A stretch of 64,000 bases of DNA. Origin: Fibrobacteria bacterium. Lineage in GTDB: Bacteria; Fibrobacterota; Fibrobacteria; UBA11236. Position 1 is the first letter of the stretch, and the number at the start of each line of letters is the position of its first letter. Below the pieces are notes generated by a model. It was not told the origin of the DNA, made no database searches, and worked only from the letters and a program-made list of their open reading frames with translations. The position numbers and the translations under genes are program-made. The stretch is taken from positions 1 to 64,000 of the forward strand of contig JANYDA010000006.1 in assembly GCA_025360005.1 (NCBI GenBank), in the 5' to 3' direction. Positions 26,492 through 33,898 of the stretch are shown here, one piece after another.

Positions 26492-27256
26492 TCACGCTTC
26501 GCAGATGAGCTTGGGCGTATAGTCGAGGTAATCGCACGAAGCCAGGTGGTACTCCACCCCGGCCAGGTTCCCGAAAGCCCTGCCCGCCATTTCCTTCTTC
26601 ACCGAATGCAAATGGCCGAAGAGGACATGCTCGGCATCCGCCTGAGCATAGAGATTCGAGGCCCGCGAAGGCTTGAGCAGATGATCCAGGGGCGGATAGT
26701 GGCTGAGGCCGATGCGAATGCCCGCGGTCCCGGCCGGGATGGAATCCACGGATAATTTCAGGCGCATCAGCTCGCGATCGTAGATACGTTCCTGCTCCGC
26801 CAAATCGCCCCCGCTTTTGACGCCGGGGATGGCGCCTTTCTTTGCATCCCATTCGATCAGATCGAAGACGGAATACTCCTGCGTATCCCACATGCGTGAA
26901 CCGAAGAAAACGAACGGTCCGATTTTCACGTGGTTGTTCTGGATGAAGGAGATGCTGGGATGCAATTCCCTTTCCAACAGGGAAGGCGACGGCCACCAGA
27001 TATCGTGGTTGCCGCGCAGGATGATCTTCTTTCCGGGCAGGCCGCCGATCCAATCCAGGTCCGCCATGGCCGCCTCGAATTTCTTGGCCCAGCTGATGTC
27101 TCCGGGCACCGCCACCACGTCTTCCGGGCCTACCAACCGTTCCCAATGGGCCTTGATCTTATCGGGATGCTTTACCCATTCTTCGCCGAAACGGTCCATG
27201 GACTTGCCGGGAACGCCGAAGGAAAGGTGGGGGTCGGAGAGGGCGAAAAGCTTCAT
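26492..27256 (-). CDS. Calcineurin-like metallophosphoesterase
   Basis: 254 residues. The metal-binding motifs are in order: ALSDPHLSF (about 5-13), PGDISWA, LRGNHDIWW, LSHYPP and FGHLHS. These mark the calcineurin-like phosphoesterase superfamily. Proteins of this length and pattern are cytoplasmic phosphoesterases of unproven substrate. The stop lies 25 bp from the rhamnosidase stop (convergent), and a GC stem GGCCG-CTTTC-CGGCC fills the gap. The gene is divergent from dinB, and a TAACTTTG element ends only four bases before its ATG. Confidence 0.85.
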   Translation of the reverse strand: MKLFALSDPHLSFGVPGKSMDRFGEEWVKHPDKIKAHWERLVGPEDVVAVPGDISWAKKFEAAMADLDWIGGLPGKKIILRGNHDIWWPSPSLLERELHPSISFIQNNHVKIGPFVFFGSRMWDTQEYSVFDLIEWDAKKGAIPGVKSGGDLAEQERIYDRELMRLKLSVDSIPAGTAGIRIGLSHYPPLDHLLKPSRASNLYAQADAEHVLFGHLHSVKKEMAGRAFGNLAGVEYHLASCDYLDYTPKLICEA

Positions 27257-27260
27257 GCGG

Positions 27261-27310
27261 CAAAGTTAGCATCCTGCGCGGAAAAACAGGATGCAGGCTT
27301 GCTACCTTTG
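27261..27310. promoter_or_regulatory. Divergent promoter-like palindrome between metallophosphoesterase and dinB
   Basis: GCATCCTG (27269-27276) and CAGGATGC (27287-27294) form an 8-bp inverted repeat. On each outer side lies a TAnnTTTG element pointing to its own gene: TACCTTTG (27303-27310) toward dinB and, on the minus strand, TAACTTTG (27268-27261) toward the phosphoesterase. No -35-like element is obvious. No LexA-type box that I recognise is visible. Confidence 0.4.
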
Positions 27311-27348
27311 GGAAGGGCCCGGCGGCAAGCGCGGCGGGGCCCGCAGCC

Positions 27349-28551
27349 ATGGGAACCAAACCGCAAACCCCTTTTCCGGATCGCATGATCTTCCATGTGG
27401 ACATGGATGCGTTCTACGCTTCCGTGGAGCAGTTGGAGAATCCCACCCTGCGGGGCAAGCCCGTGATCGTGGGCGGAGTGGATTCCCTGCGCGGCGTGGT
27501 TTCCTCCGCATCCTACGAAGCGCGCGTATTCGGCGTGCATTCGGCCATGCCCGTCCAGCAAGCCCGGCGTCGGTGCCCGCACGGCATCTATGTCCCGGGA
27601 CGCCATGCCGTTTACGGGGAATACTCCCGCCGCCTGATGGATGTGCTTTCCGAGTTTTCGCCTGTGCTGGAGCAGGTCTCCGTGGACGAGGCCTTCCTGG
27701 ACATGACGGGTACGGAAGGCCTGTTCGGGCAGGCGGCGGAATCCGGCCGCGGGCTGAAGGCCGCCATCAGAAACCGCCTGGGCCTCACGGCTTCCGTGGG
27801 CGTGGCGAAAAACAAGTTCCTGGCCAAGCTGGCATCGGATGCCATGAAGCCGGACGGAATGGTGGTGGTGGAGCCGGCGGCGACGCAAACCTTCCTCGAT
27901 CCCATGCCGGTGGGCCGCTTGTGGGGCGTGGGCAAAAAGACGGTGCTGGAGCTGCATCGCGTAGGGCTTTACTCCATTGCCCAATTGCGCGGGCAATCGT
28001 TGGAAATCTTGGCCGGGAATTTCGGCGATAACTTCGCGGAGCATCTCTACGCGCTGGCCCGGGGCGAGGACGATCGGGACGTCGTGACCGAAACAGAGGA
28101 AAAAAGCATCTCCCATGAGCGGACCTTCGAGACCGATAGTTCCGACGCGGATTCCTTGACGGCCGTCTTGCTGGATCTCTCGGAGCGCGTGGCCAGGCGC
28201 GCCCGCAAGGACGGTTACTCCGGACGTACGGTAACCTTCGTGTGGCGTAACCCGGATTTTACCCGCCAGTCGCATGCGCGTTCGCTTGCGGAGCCCACCA
28301 ATTCCAGTCAAACCATCTACGCGTCCGCCATCGCTCTTTTCCGGGAAGTAGCCAAGCCGCGCGCAGGCCGCAAGTTCCGCCTCATCGGCGTCAGGCTTTC
28401 CAATTTCTCACAGGACCCGCAACAACAGTCCCTTTTCCAAATCCCCAAAAGCGCATCCAACCTGGACGCGGCCATGGACGCCGTGCGCGATAAATTCGGG
28501 GAAAGCTCCATCCGCCGCGCCCGCCTGGCGGATTCCGAAGCGGAAGACTAG
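27349..28551 (+). CDS. dinB: DNA polymerase IV (Y-family)
   Basis: 400 residues, slightly longer than E. coli DinB. Catalytic motifs are FHVDMDAFYASVEQ (about 13-26), the fingers segment SYEARVFGVHSAMP, and SVDEAFLDMTG with the catalytic acidic pair. A helix-hairpin-helix region (WGVGKKTVLELHRVG) and a little-finger domain follow. The polymerase carries out error-prone bypass of lesions. The tail (DPQQQSLF) may carry a beta-clamp-binding motif of QxxLF type. An alternative ATG at 27385 (MIFHVDMDAFY) would give the more usual N-terminus. Confidence 0.93.
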   Translation: MGTKPQTPFPDRMIFHVDMDAFYASVEQLENPTLRGKPVIVGGVDSLRGVVSSASYEARVFGVHSAMPVQQARRRCPHGIYVPGRHAVYGEYSRRLMDVLSEFSPVLEQVSVDEAFLDMTGTEGLFGQAAESGRGLKAAIRNRLGLTASVGVAKNKFLAKLASDAMKPDGMVVVEPAATQTFLDPMPVGRLWGVGKKTVLELHRVGLYSIAQLRGQSLEILAGNFGDNFAEHLYALARGEDDRDVVTETEEKSISHERTFETDSSDADSLTAVLLDLSERVARRARKDGYSGRTVTFVWRNPDFTRQSHARSLAEPTNSSQTIYASAIALFREVAKPRAGRKFRLIGVRLSNFSQDPQQQSLFQIPKSASNLDAAMDAVRDKFGESSIRRARLADSEAED

Positions 28552-28765
28552 CGACTCCGGAGGCGGCGGTCTTGCGTTAAGGAAATAGCGTTATCGCCTG
28601 CGCAAAAAAACATCCTGTCTCCGTCCCGGTTGGCGGATCGACCCGGTAAATGCGCTTCGGGAAGCGGATTTGGGTTTATTTTTCCGCCGCTCCGGGTTAC
28701 TTTTACTCGGGACTCGGGAACCGCAAGGTGAGGTTTCCTCTGTGCGAATGCGCGAAAGGCGGACG

Positions 28766-30100
28766 ATGAAAACGGAAACCATGGCAGGCAGGCCGGTAGC
28801 GGTCAAGAGCTCGGGCGGATTGATGGGTAACGCGAAGTGGATGGCCCTGGCCGCCGCCGTGCTGGGATGGATGTTCGACGGTCTGGAAATGGGGATTTTC
28901 CCCCTTGTCGGGCGGCCCGCGCTGACGGAGATGCTGGGCGGGGCGGATATCGGTCCCTGGTTCGGCCGCATCATCGCCGTGTTTCTGGTCGGCGCCGCGT
29001 TCGGCGGTTTCGCTCTGGGATGGCTGGGCGATCGCATCGGCCGCACCCGCGCCATGGTCTGGAGCGTGCTGGCTTACTCGGTGTTTTCCGGACTCGGAGC
29101 CATCGTCACCGCGCCTTGGCAACTGGCCGTGTTCCGTTTTCTGGCGGCCCTCGGCATGGGCGGCCAATGGGCGCTGGGCGTGGCCCTGGTCATGGAAATC
29201 TTCCCGAACAGATCCCGTCCTCTCATGGCCGGCGTCATCGGCGCCTCCGCCAACATCGGCTTCCTCCTGATCGCCCTGCTGGCCATCGGCCTCAACTCCT
29301 TCCTAGCGAGCCTGTCGACCGTGCTGCACGCCGTGCTTCCCAACTCCCTGGCCACCGTGCTGCTGCAGAACGGTAGCTGGCGCTTGCTGATGATCCTCAG
29401 CGCCTTCCCTGCCTTGCTTACCTTCCTCATCCGCGTTTTTGTTCCCGAATCGGAGATGTGGGAAGCCAACTCCAAGAAAGCCGACGCCAAGGTCGGCATC
29501 GCCGACCTGTTCAAGAACGGCTTGGCCAAGCACACCTTGTTGGGCGCGGCGCTAGGCGCAGTGGCCTTGATGGGCACCTGGGCATCGGTGCAGTGGATTC
29601 CCGCCTGGGCCGGCAAGCTCGCGGCCGGCATCCCCAACGTGGCCGCCAAGGTGCAAATCGCCTCGGCCGTGGGCGCCATTTGCTTCAGCTTGGGTTTCGG
29701 TTTGATCGCCGAGAAGTTCAACCGCCGCAGCGCGTATTTCACCTTGTCCCTGCTGTCCCTGGTCTCCTGCGCCGTCCTTTTCCGCCTGGACATGCATTAC
29801 GGCATCGGCTTCCTGTTCTGGACCTTCTTCGTAGGCGGTATTACCGCCGGCTTCTACGGCTTGCTGCCCTTGTACCTGCCCGAGCTGTTCCCGACGCGGG
29901 TGCGCGCCATGGGTTCCGGCGTCACCTTCAACGCCGGCCGCATGATCGCCGCCGGCGGCGCCATCTACGGCGGGGCCATGGTCAAGTCCTTCGGCGGCGA
30001 TATCGCACGCATGTGTTCCATCGTCAGCCTGGTCTATGTCCTGGGCCTGGTGCTCATCTGGTTCGCGCCGGAAACCAAGGGTAAACCTCTGCCGGATTGA
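28766..30100 (+). CDS. MFS transporter, sugar/organic-acid type
   Basis: 444 residues from the ATG at 28766, preceded by AAAGG with six-base spacing. About twelve membrane helices are visible. Family signatures are GWMFDGLEMGIFPL in helix 1, the loop 2-3 motif GWLGDRIGRTRAM and, late in the protein, PLYLPELFPTRVRAMGSG, which matches the sugar-porter/AAHS-type PELFPTRVR signature. The substrate is unknown. The next gene downstream encodes a D-apionate-lactonase-like protein, so a sugar-acid or lactone substrate is possible, but a strong terminator lies between the two. Confidence 0.85.
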   Translation: MKTETMAGRPVAVKSSGGLMGNAKWMALAAAVLGWMFDGLEMGIFPLVGRPALTEMLGGADIGPWFGRIIAVFLVGAAFGGFALGWLGDRIGRTRAMVWSVLAYSVFSGLGAIVTAPWQLAVFRFLAALGMGGQWALGVALVMEIFPNRSRPLMAGVIGASANIGFLLIALLAIGLNSFLASLSTVLHAVLPNSLATVLLQNGSWRLLMILSAFPALLTFLIRVFVPESEMWEANSKKADAKVGIADLFKNGLAKHTLLGAALGAVALMGTWASVQWIPAWAGKLAAGIPNVAAKVQIASAVGAICFSLGFGLIAEKFNRRSAYFTLSLLSLVSCAVLFRLDMHYGIGFLFWTFFVGGITAGFYGLLPLYLPELFPTRVRAMGSGVTFNAGRMIAAGGAIYGGAMVKSFGGDIARMCSIVSLVYVLGLVLIWFAPETKGKPLPD

Positions 30101-30143
30101 TAGCCTGAGGGCCGTTGCGTCCTTTCCCGCCATTACCTTCTCC

Positions 30144-30180
30144 AGGGCCGGCTTCCAGCCGGCCCTTTCTATTTTAATTT
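30144..30180 (+). terminator. Strong rho-independent terminator after the MFS gene
   Basis: AGGGCCGGCT-TCC-AGCCGGCCCT is a perfect 10-bp stem with a 3-base loop, followed by TTCTATTTTAATTTT. It lies 44 bp after the MFS stop and 66 bp before the next gene. Confidence 0.9.
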
Positions 30181-30245
30181 TACCTACCGACGTTATTTCA
30201 TTTCCCGGGCTTTCCCTCCCGAGGACAAACCGGAGAACCGATCCC

Positions 30246-32243
30246 ATGGCTTCGCTTTCCATCCCCGCGCTGCGTTGCGGCGGCCCCAATAACCTTCCCT
30301 TCTCGCGGACGCTCCGGTCCGGACCCTTCAGTCTGCTCTTTGAGCAAGGCGAATTGCGCCGCATACGCCTGGGCGATCGCGAAGTCATACGGCGCATCTA
30401 CCTGACCGTGCGCGGTCCGGATTGGGGCACGATACCGGGTATCCTGTCCGACCTGAAAGCGGACGTAGCCGACGATCATTTTTCCCTGTCCTTCCTCCTG
30501 GGCTATAAGCAAGGCGAAATCGATTTCAGCTGGCAGGTTGCCGTCACCGGCGGACCGGAAGGGAACATCCGCGTGGAGGCCAAAGGCCGCGCGGGCTCCG
30601 CGTTCGCCACCAACCGCGTTGGCATCTGCGTCCTGCATCCATTGCGCGAATGCGCGGGCATGCCCGCCCTGGTGCGCGGCATGGACGACGAAGCACGCGA
30701 AGGCCGTTTCCCCGATCTCATCAATCCCCAGCAGCCTTTCCTCGCCTTCAAGGAGGTGGCGCATGTGGTGGAGAAGGAGTGGCTGGGCTTGATCCGCCTG
30801 GAAGGGGAAACCTTCGAGATGGAAGATCAACGCAATTGGAGCGACGGTTCCTTCAAGACCTACTGTCCGCCCCAGGACCAGCCCAAGCCCCGCCGCATCG
30901 AGGCCGGATGGGAAACCGTCCTGTCCGCCACCCTGATGCTGCTGAACCCGGAATCCAAGCCGGTGGAAGAACTCATCGCGGCCCTGCCCGCCTCCGTTAC
31001 CGTACCCGGAATGTTACCCCAGACGGACGTGGGCAAACCGGTGCCGGGTTTCGGGTTCGGTTTGCCCAGCCACGGTATGCTCCCCGATCCCCGGGACGCG
31101 GCTCGCTTGAAGTCCCTGTCGCCGTTCCATCTGCGGGCGGATTTCCGGCTGGCGCAGCCCGGTTGGCGGGAAGAGTTGCGGCGCGCCGTGGCCCAGGCCG
31201 ACGCGCTTTCGCTGCCGTTGGAAGCGGCTTTGGTGGTGCCGGAAAATCCGGATGCCGCCTTGGCCGAGTTCGCGGCAGCCTGGGAGGCCGCAGGCGCGGA
31301 GGCGGTCCGTTGGCTGGTATTCTCCGAGACGGCGGATGCGCCCGGCGACGGTTTGATGCATGCCGCGCGCACCCACTTGGCCGGGTTGGATCCGCTCGCC
31401 ACTTTCGCGCGGGGATCGAAAGGCGATTTCGTACTCTTGAACCGGAACCGGCCCGGACCGCAACCGGGCATTTCCCTGGCCTACGGGATATCCCCGCAAG
31501 TGCACTTGACCGATAACCGCACCTTGGTCGAATCACTGGAAGGCCAGGCCTGGGGCCTCCGGACCGTAGCCTCGCTATGGCCCAGATCCAATGCCATCGC
31601 TACGCCGATCACGTTGAAGCGCAGCCCGCTCGCCATGGCCCTGAAAGGGCGCCCTTCGCCCGAGCCCGGTTCCCCGGTGGGGGGCAAATGGCGCAATCAG
31701 GTGGACACGCGGCAATTCTCCCTGTTCGGAGCCGGGTGGACCTTGGGCTCCCTGAAACGCATGGCCTTGGAAGGAGCCAACTCCGCTACCTATTATGAGA
31801 CCACCGGTTTGTTGGGAATCCTGGCGGGCGGCAACCTGTCTGCGGATTTGCTGCAATCGCCCGCGTTCGATTTCGCCGTCTCACCCGGCTGGGTCTATCC
31901 GCTATACCACGTCTTCGCCGATTTTGCGGAATTCGTAGGCGGGAATGCCTATGATGTCAAATCCGATCTGCCCCTGCGTTTCGACGGCGTGCTTTTGCAC
32001 GCGGGAAGCAAAGCCGCAATCCTGCTGGCCAATCTTGAGGAAACCGCCGGGCCCGTGCGCCTGCGGGAACTGGGGAACGTGGCCGGCATCCGGCGCTTGC
32101 ACGAAGGCAATGCGATAGCGGCGATGGAGGATCCGGAACACTACCGCGCTCTGCCCCTGGATGCGTGTTCCGGCGATGAGGACGGTTGGGAAATCACCAT
32201 GCAGCCGTTCGAATACATACGCATCGATCTGGCCGCGGGTTGA
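30246..32243 (+). CDS. apnL: D-apionate lactonase-like protein (ApnL family)
   Basis: 665 residues from the ATG at 30246. Characteristic segments of the apionate lactonase family are present: FEQGELRRIRLGDREVIRRI near the N-terminus, RGPDWGTIP, VGICVLHPLRECAG, FPDLINPQQPF and FEMEDQRNWSDGSFKTY. A TIM-barrel-like middle and a beta-rich C-terminus follow. ApnL converts D-apionolactone to D-apionate in apiose breakdown; apiose occurs in plant pectin (rhamnogalacturonan II). No signal peptide is seen, so it should be cytoplasmic. Family membership is recalled from sequence pattern and its true substrate is not proven. No other apiose gene is in the window. Confidence 0.7.
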   Translation: MASLSIPALRCGGPNNLPFSRTLRSGPFSLLFEQGELRRIRLGDREVIRRIYLTVRGPDWGTIPGILSDLKADVADDHFSLSFLLGYKQGEIDFSWQVAVTGGPEGNIRVEAKGRAGSAFATNRVGICVLHPLRECAGMPALVRGMDDEAREGRFPDLINPQQPFLAFKEVAHVVEKEWLGLIRLEGETFEMEDQRNWSDGSFKTYCPPQDQPKPRRIEAGWETVLSATLMLLNPESKPVEELIAALPASVTVPGMLPQTDVGKPVPGFGFGLPSHGMLPDPRDAARLKSLSPFHLRADFRLAQPGWREELRRAVAQADALSLPLEAALVVPENPDAALAEFAAAWEAAGAEAVRWLVFSETADAPGDGLMHAARTHLAGLDPLATFARGSKGDFVLLNRNRPGPQPGISLAYGISPQVHLTDNRTLVESLEGQAWGLRTVASLWPRSNAIATPITLKRSPLAMALKGRPSPEPGSPVGGKWRNQVDTRQFSLFGAGWTLGSLKRMALEGANSATYYETTGLLGILAGGNLSADLLQSPAFDFAVSPGWVYPLYHVFADFAEFVGGNAYDVKSDLPLRFDGVLLHAGSKAAILLANLEETAGPVRLRELGNVAGIRRLHEGNAIAAMEDPEHYRALPLDACSGDEDGWEITMQPFEYIRIDLAAG

Positions 32244-32253
32244 AGGCAATCCG

Positions 32254-32538
32254 CTAGCTTTGGGCCGAGGGCTTTCCCCGGCGGCGGCGTGTCCGGAGTA
32301 ACAGGTATCCGCCGGCCCCGAAAATCAGCCCTACCAAGGGAATCCAGATCCGGCGAGAGCCCAACTTTGGTTTCAGCTTGCGGCCCAGCCGGGCCAGGTC
32401 TTTATCGATATGGGAATGGGTGCGCAGGATTTCGGATCGCAATTCCTCGCTGGTGGCCTTCGCCAAATCGGTTTCTGCAAGCTCACCGATGGGCCGAGCC
32501 ACGGATGATTTTTCCTGGTTGCTATCGTCCTTTTTCAT
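32254..32538 (-). CDS. Small DUF3618/YqjD-like membrane protein
   Basis: 94 residues from the ATG at 32538 (an ATG at 32556 adds six residues). The N-terminal half is a charged helix with the pattern SEELRSEILRTHSHIDKDLARLGRKL, as in DUF3618 proteins (RxEIxRTRxxLxxTL). A C-terminal membrane helix (WIPLVGLIFGAGGYLLL) and a basic RTRRRRGK tail follow. Such proteins are small membrane anchors, and the related YqjD binds ribosomes in E. coli. The start overlaps the stop of the preceding DUF1469-like gene, so the two are coupled. Confidence 0.65.
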   Translation of the reverse strand: MKKDDSNQEKSSVARPIGELAETDLAKATSEELRSEILRTHSHIDKDLARLGRKLKPKLGSRRIWIPLVGLIFGAGGYLLLRTRRRRGKPSAQS

Positions 32539-32950
32539 CCCTATCCATCCCCGCATTTCCAGGTACGCGAAAAGCGGGCCGGCGAAAAAATCGCGGCTTG
32601 GATTCCCGTTGCAGCCGGCTCTTCGACAACAGCAATAGCGCGCCCAACGCTAGGAGGCAACCAAGGCCCAGGGGCGATATCCAGGAGGCCTCCCAGACCG
32701 GCAGGCCCGCGGCAGTCAAACCGAACATGAGGAGCTTGCTGACGGCCAGGAGCAAAAAGAACGCGGCGAAAAGTCCCAAACAGGCTGAAGCGCCCATGAA
32801 AACGGCGGTTTTCAAGTACCCCTCCGCTTTCCCTTTTATCTCGCTCTTGACCAAGGCCGCTTCTTGGCGCATCAAGGTGGTGATGTCATTGCGAAGATCC
32901 ATTATGATATTCAAAAAGGTAGCGTCCGCTTCGATTTCGGAGATGGCCAT
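32522..32950 (-). CDS. DUF1469/YqjE-like (putative holin-superfamily) membrane protein
   Basis: 142 residues from the ATG at 32950, which has GGGGG about six bases upstream. An N-terminal amphipathic helix (FLNIIMDLRNDITTLMRQEAALVKSEIKGK) precedes two membrane helices separated by a short turn, as in YqjE/DUF1469 proteins once labelled phage-holin-like. The C-terminal tail is basic (SRLQRESKPRFFRRPAFR). It pairs with a DUF3618-like protein, the same pairing as YqjE-YqjD in E. coli and many environmental bacteria. A role in envelope stress or membrane organisation is inferred only. Confidence 0.7.
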   Translation of the reverse strand: MAISEIEADATFLNIIMDLRNDITTLMRQEAALVKSEIKGKAEGYLKTAVFMGASACLGLFAAFFLLLAVSKLLMFGLTAAGLPVWEASWISPLGLGCLLALGALLLLSKSRLQRESKPRFFRRPAFRVPGNAGMDRDEKGR

Positions 32951-33087
32951 AAAAACCCCCTTCACCGCTAAACTATGTTTTGCGGGATATCGGGGAAAGG
33001 ACGGTTATCTCCCGACGGCCGGGATGCTATTATTCCAGCAATACGCCGATCAAGCGCCCGGGAGGATTCCCGATAGGAGAAAAATCG

Positions 33088-33855
33088 ATGGCTTTATATC
33101 GGGAAGAAACGGAGTTGGCCCTGCGCATGGCCGCGGAGGCGAAGCGGATCGTCTTGGGATATTTCCAGACCGGATTGCAAGTGGAAACCAAATCGGACAA
33201 CAGCCCGGTCACCATCGCCGATCGTAAATCGGAAGAGGCGCTGCGCGCCCTGATGGAAAAGCATACTCCCGGCTACGGCATCATCGGGGAGGAGTTCGGG
33301 ACCCAGGCGGGCCGGGCCGATCGGGAATGGGTCATCGATCCCATCGACGGCACCAAGGCCTTTATCCATGGCGTTCCCCTCTTCGGCACCCTATTGGCTT
33401 TGTTGGAAAACGGCAAACCGGTGGTGGGCGTTATCGCATTGCCCGCCCTGGGCCACGTCCTGCATGCGAGCCTGGGAGGCGGCGCATGGCTGGACGGAAA
33501 GCCGTGCCGGGTCTCCGGCGTCGACCGCATCGAGGACTCCTTGCTGTTGGACGGCAGCGCTTCCACCATGGAGAGATTGGGCCACGGCCCCGCTTGGACC
33601 GCTCTCCGCACGCGCGCCAAACTGCACCGGGGTTGGGGAGACTGTTACGGGCATTTCCTCGTGGCCGCCGGCCGGGCGGAAGCCATGGTCGATCCCATCG
33701 TATCGGTGTGGGACGTGGCACCCATGGCCATCATCCTGCCGGAAGCCGGAGGCAGATTCAGCGCGCTATCGGGCCGGGATGCGATTACCGAGAATTCGGG
33801 GGTGTCGAGCAATGGATTGGTACACGACGAGATCCTGCGCGGGCTGTCCGGGTAG
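33088..33855 (+). CDS. hisN: Histidinol-phosphatase, inositol monophosphatase family
   Basis: 255 residues from the ATG at 33088 with TAGGAGA upstream. The metal-binding motifs are GEEFG (about 70), DPIDGTKAFIHGVPLFGTLLAL (about 85-106) and SVWDVAPMAIILPEAGG near the C-terminus. The DPIDGTKxFIxGVPxxGTLxAL pattern fits the HisN subgroup (histidinol-phosphate to histidinol) better than classical SuhB or CysQ, although other sugar phosphates are possible. There are no his-operon genes nearby, so the function rests on subgroup resemblance. Confidence 0.75.
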   Translation: MALYREETELALRMAAEAKRIVLGYFQTGLQVETKSDNSPVTIADRKSEEALRALMEKHTPGYGIIGEEFGTQAGRADREWVIDPIDGTKAFIHGVPLFGTLLALLENGKPVVGVIALPALGHVLHASLGGGAWLDGKPCRVSGVDRIEDSLLLDGSASTMERLGHGPAWTALRTRAKLHRGWGDCYGHFLVAAGRAEAMVDPIVSVWDVAPMAIILPEAGGRFSALSGRDAITENSGVSSNGLVHDEILRGLSG

Positions 33856-33860
33856 CAGGG

Positions 33861-33879
33861 AAAAGTCGAAGCGCAGAAT
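33861..33879 (+). repeat. A-rich dispersed motif after hisN stop
   Basis: AAAAGTCGAAGCGCAGAAT lies five bases after the hisN stop in a convergent gap. It shares 17 of 19 bases with the copy at 45821-45839. Confidence 0.45.
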
Positions 33880-33898
33880 GAAAAGCGCGAAATTTTCC

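Noticed and set aside
32255-32262. TAGCTTTG promoter-like element
   Set aside because: It lies over the end of a minus-strand gene and no plus-strand gene follows, so it is a chance match.
32256-32950. The two small membrane proteins as a phage holin module
   Set aside because: No other phage gene is near; the pair matches the chromosomal YqjE/YqjD-type arrangement.
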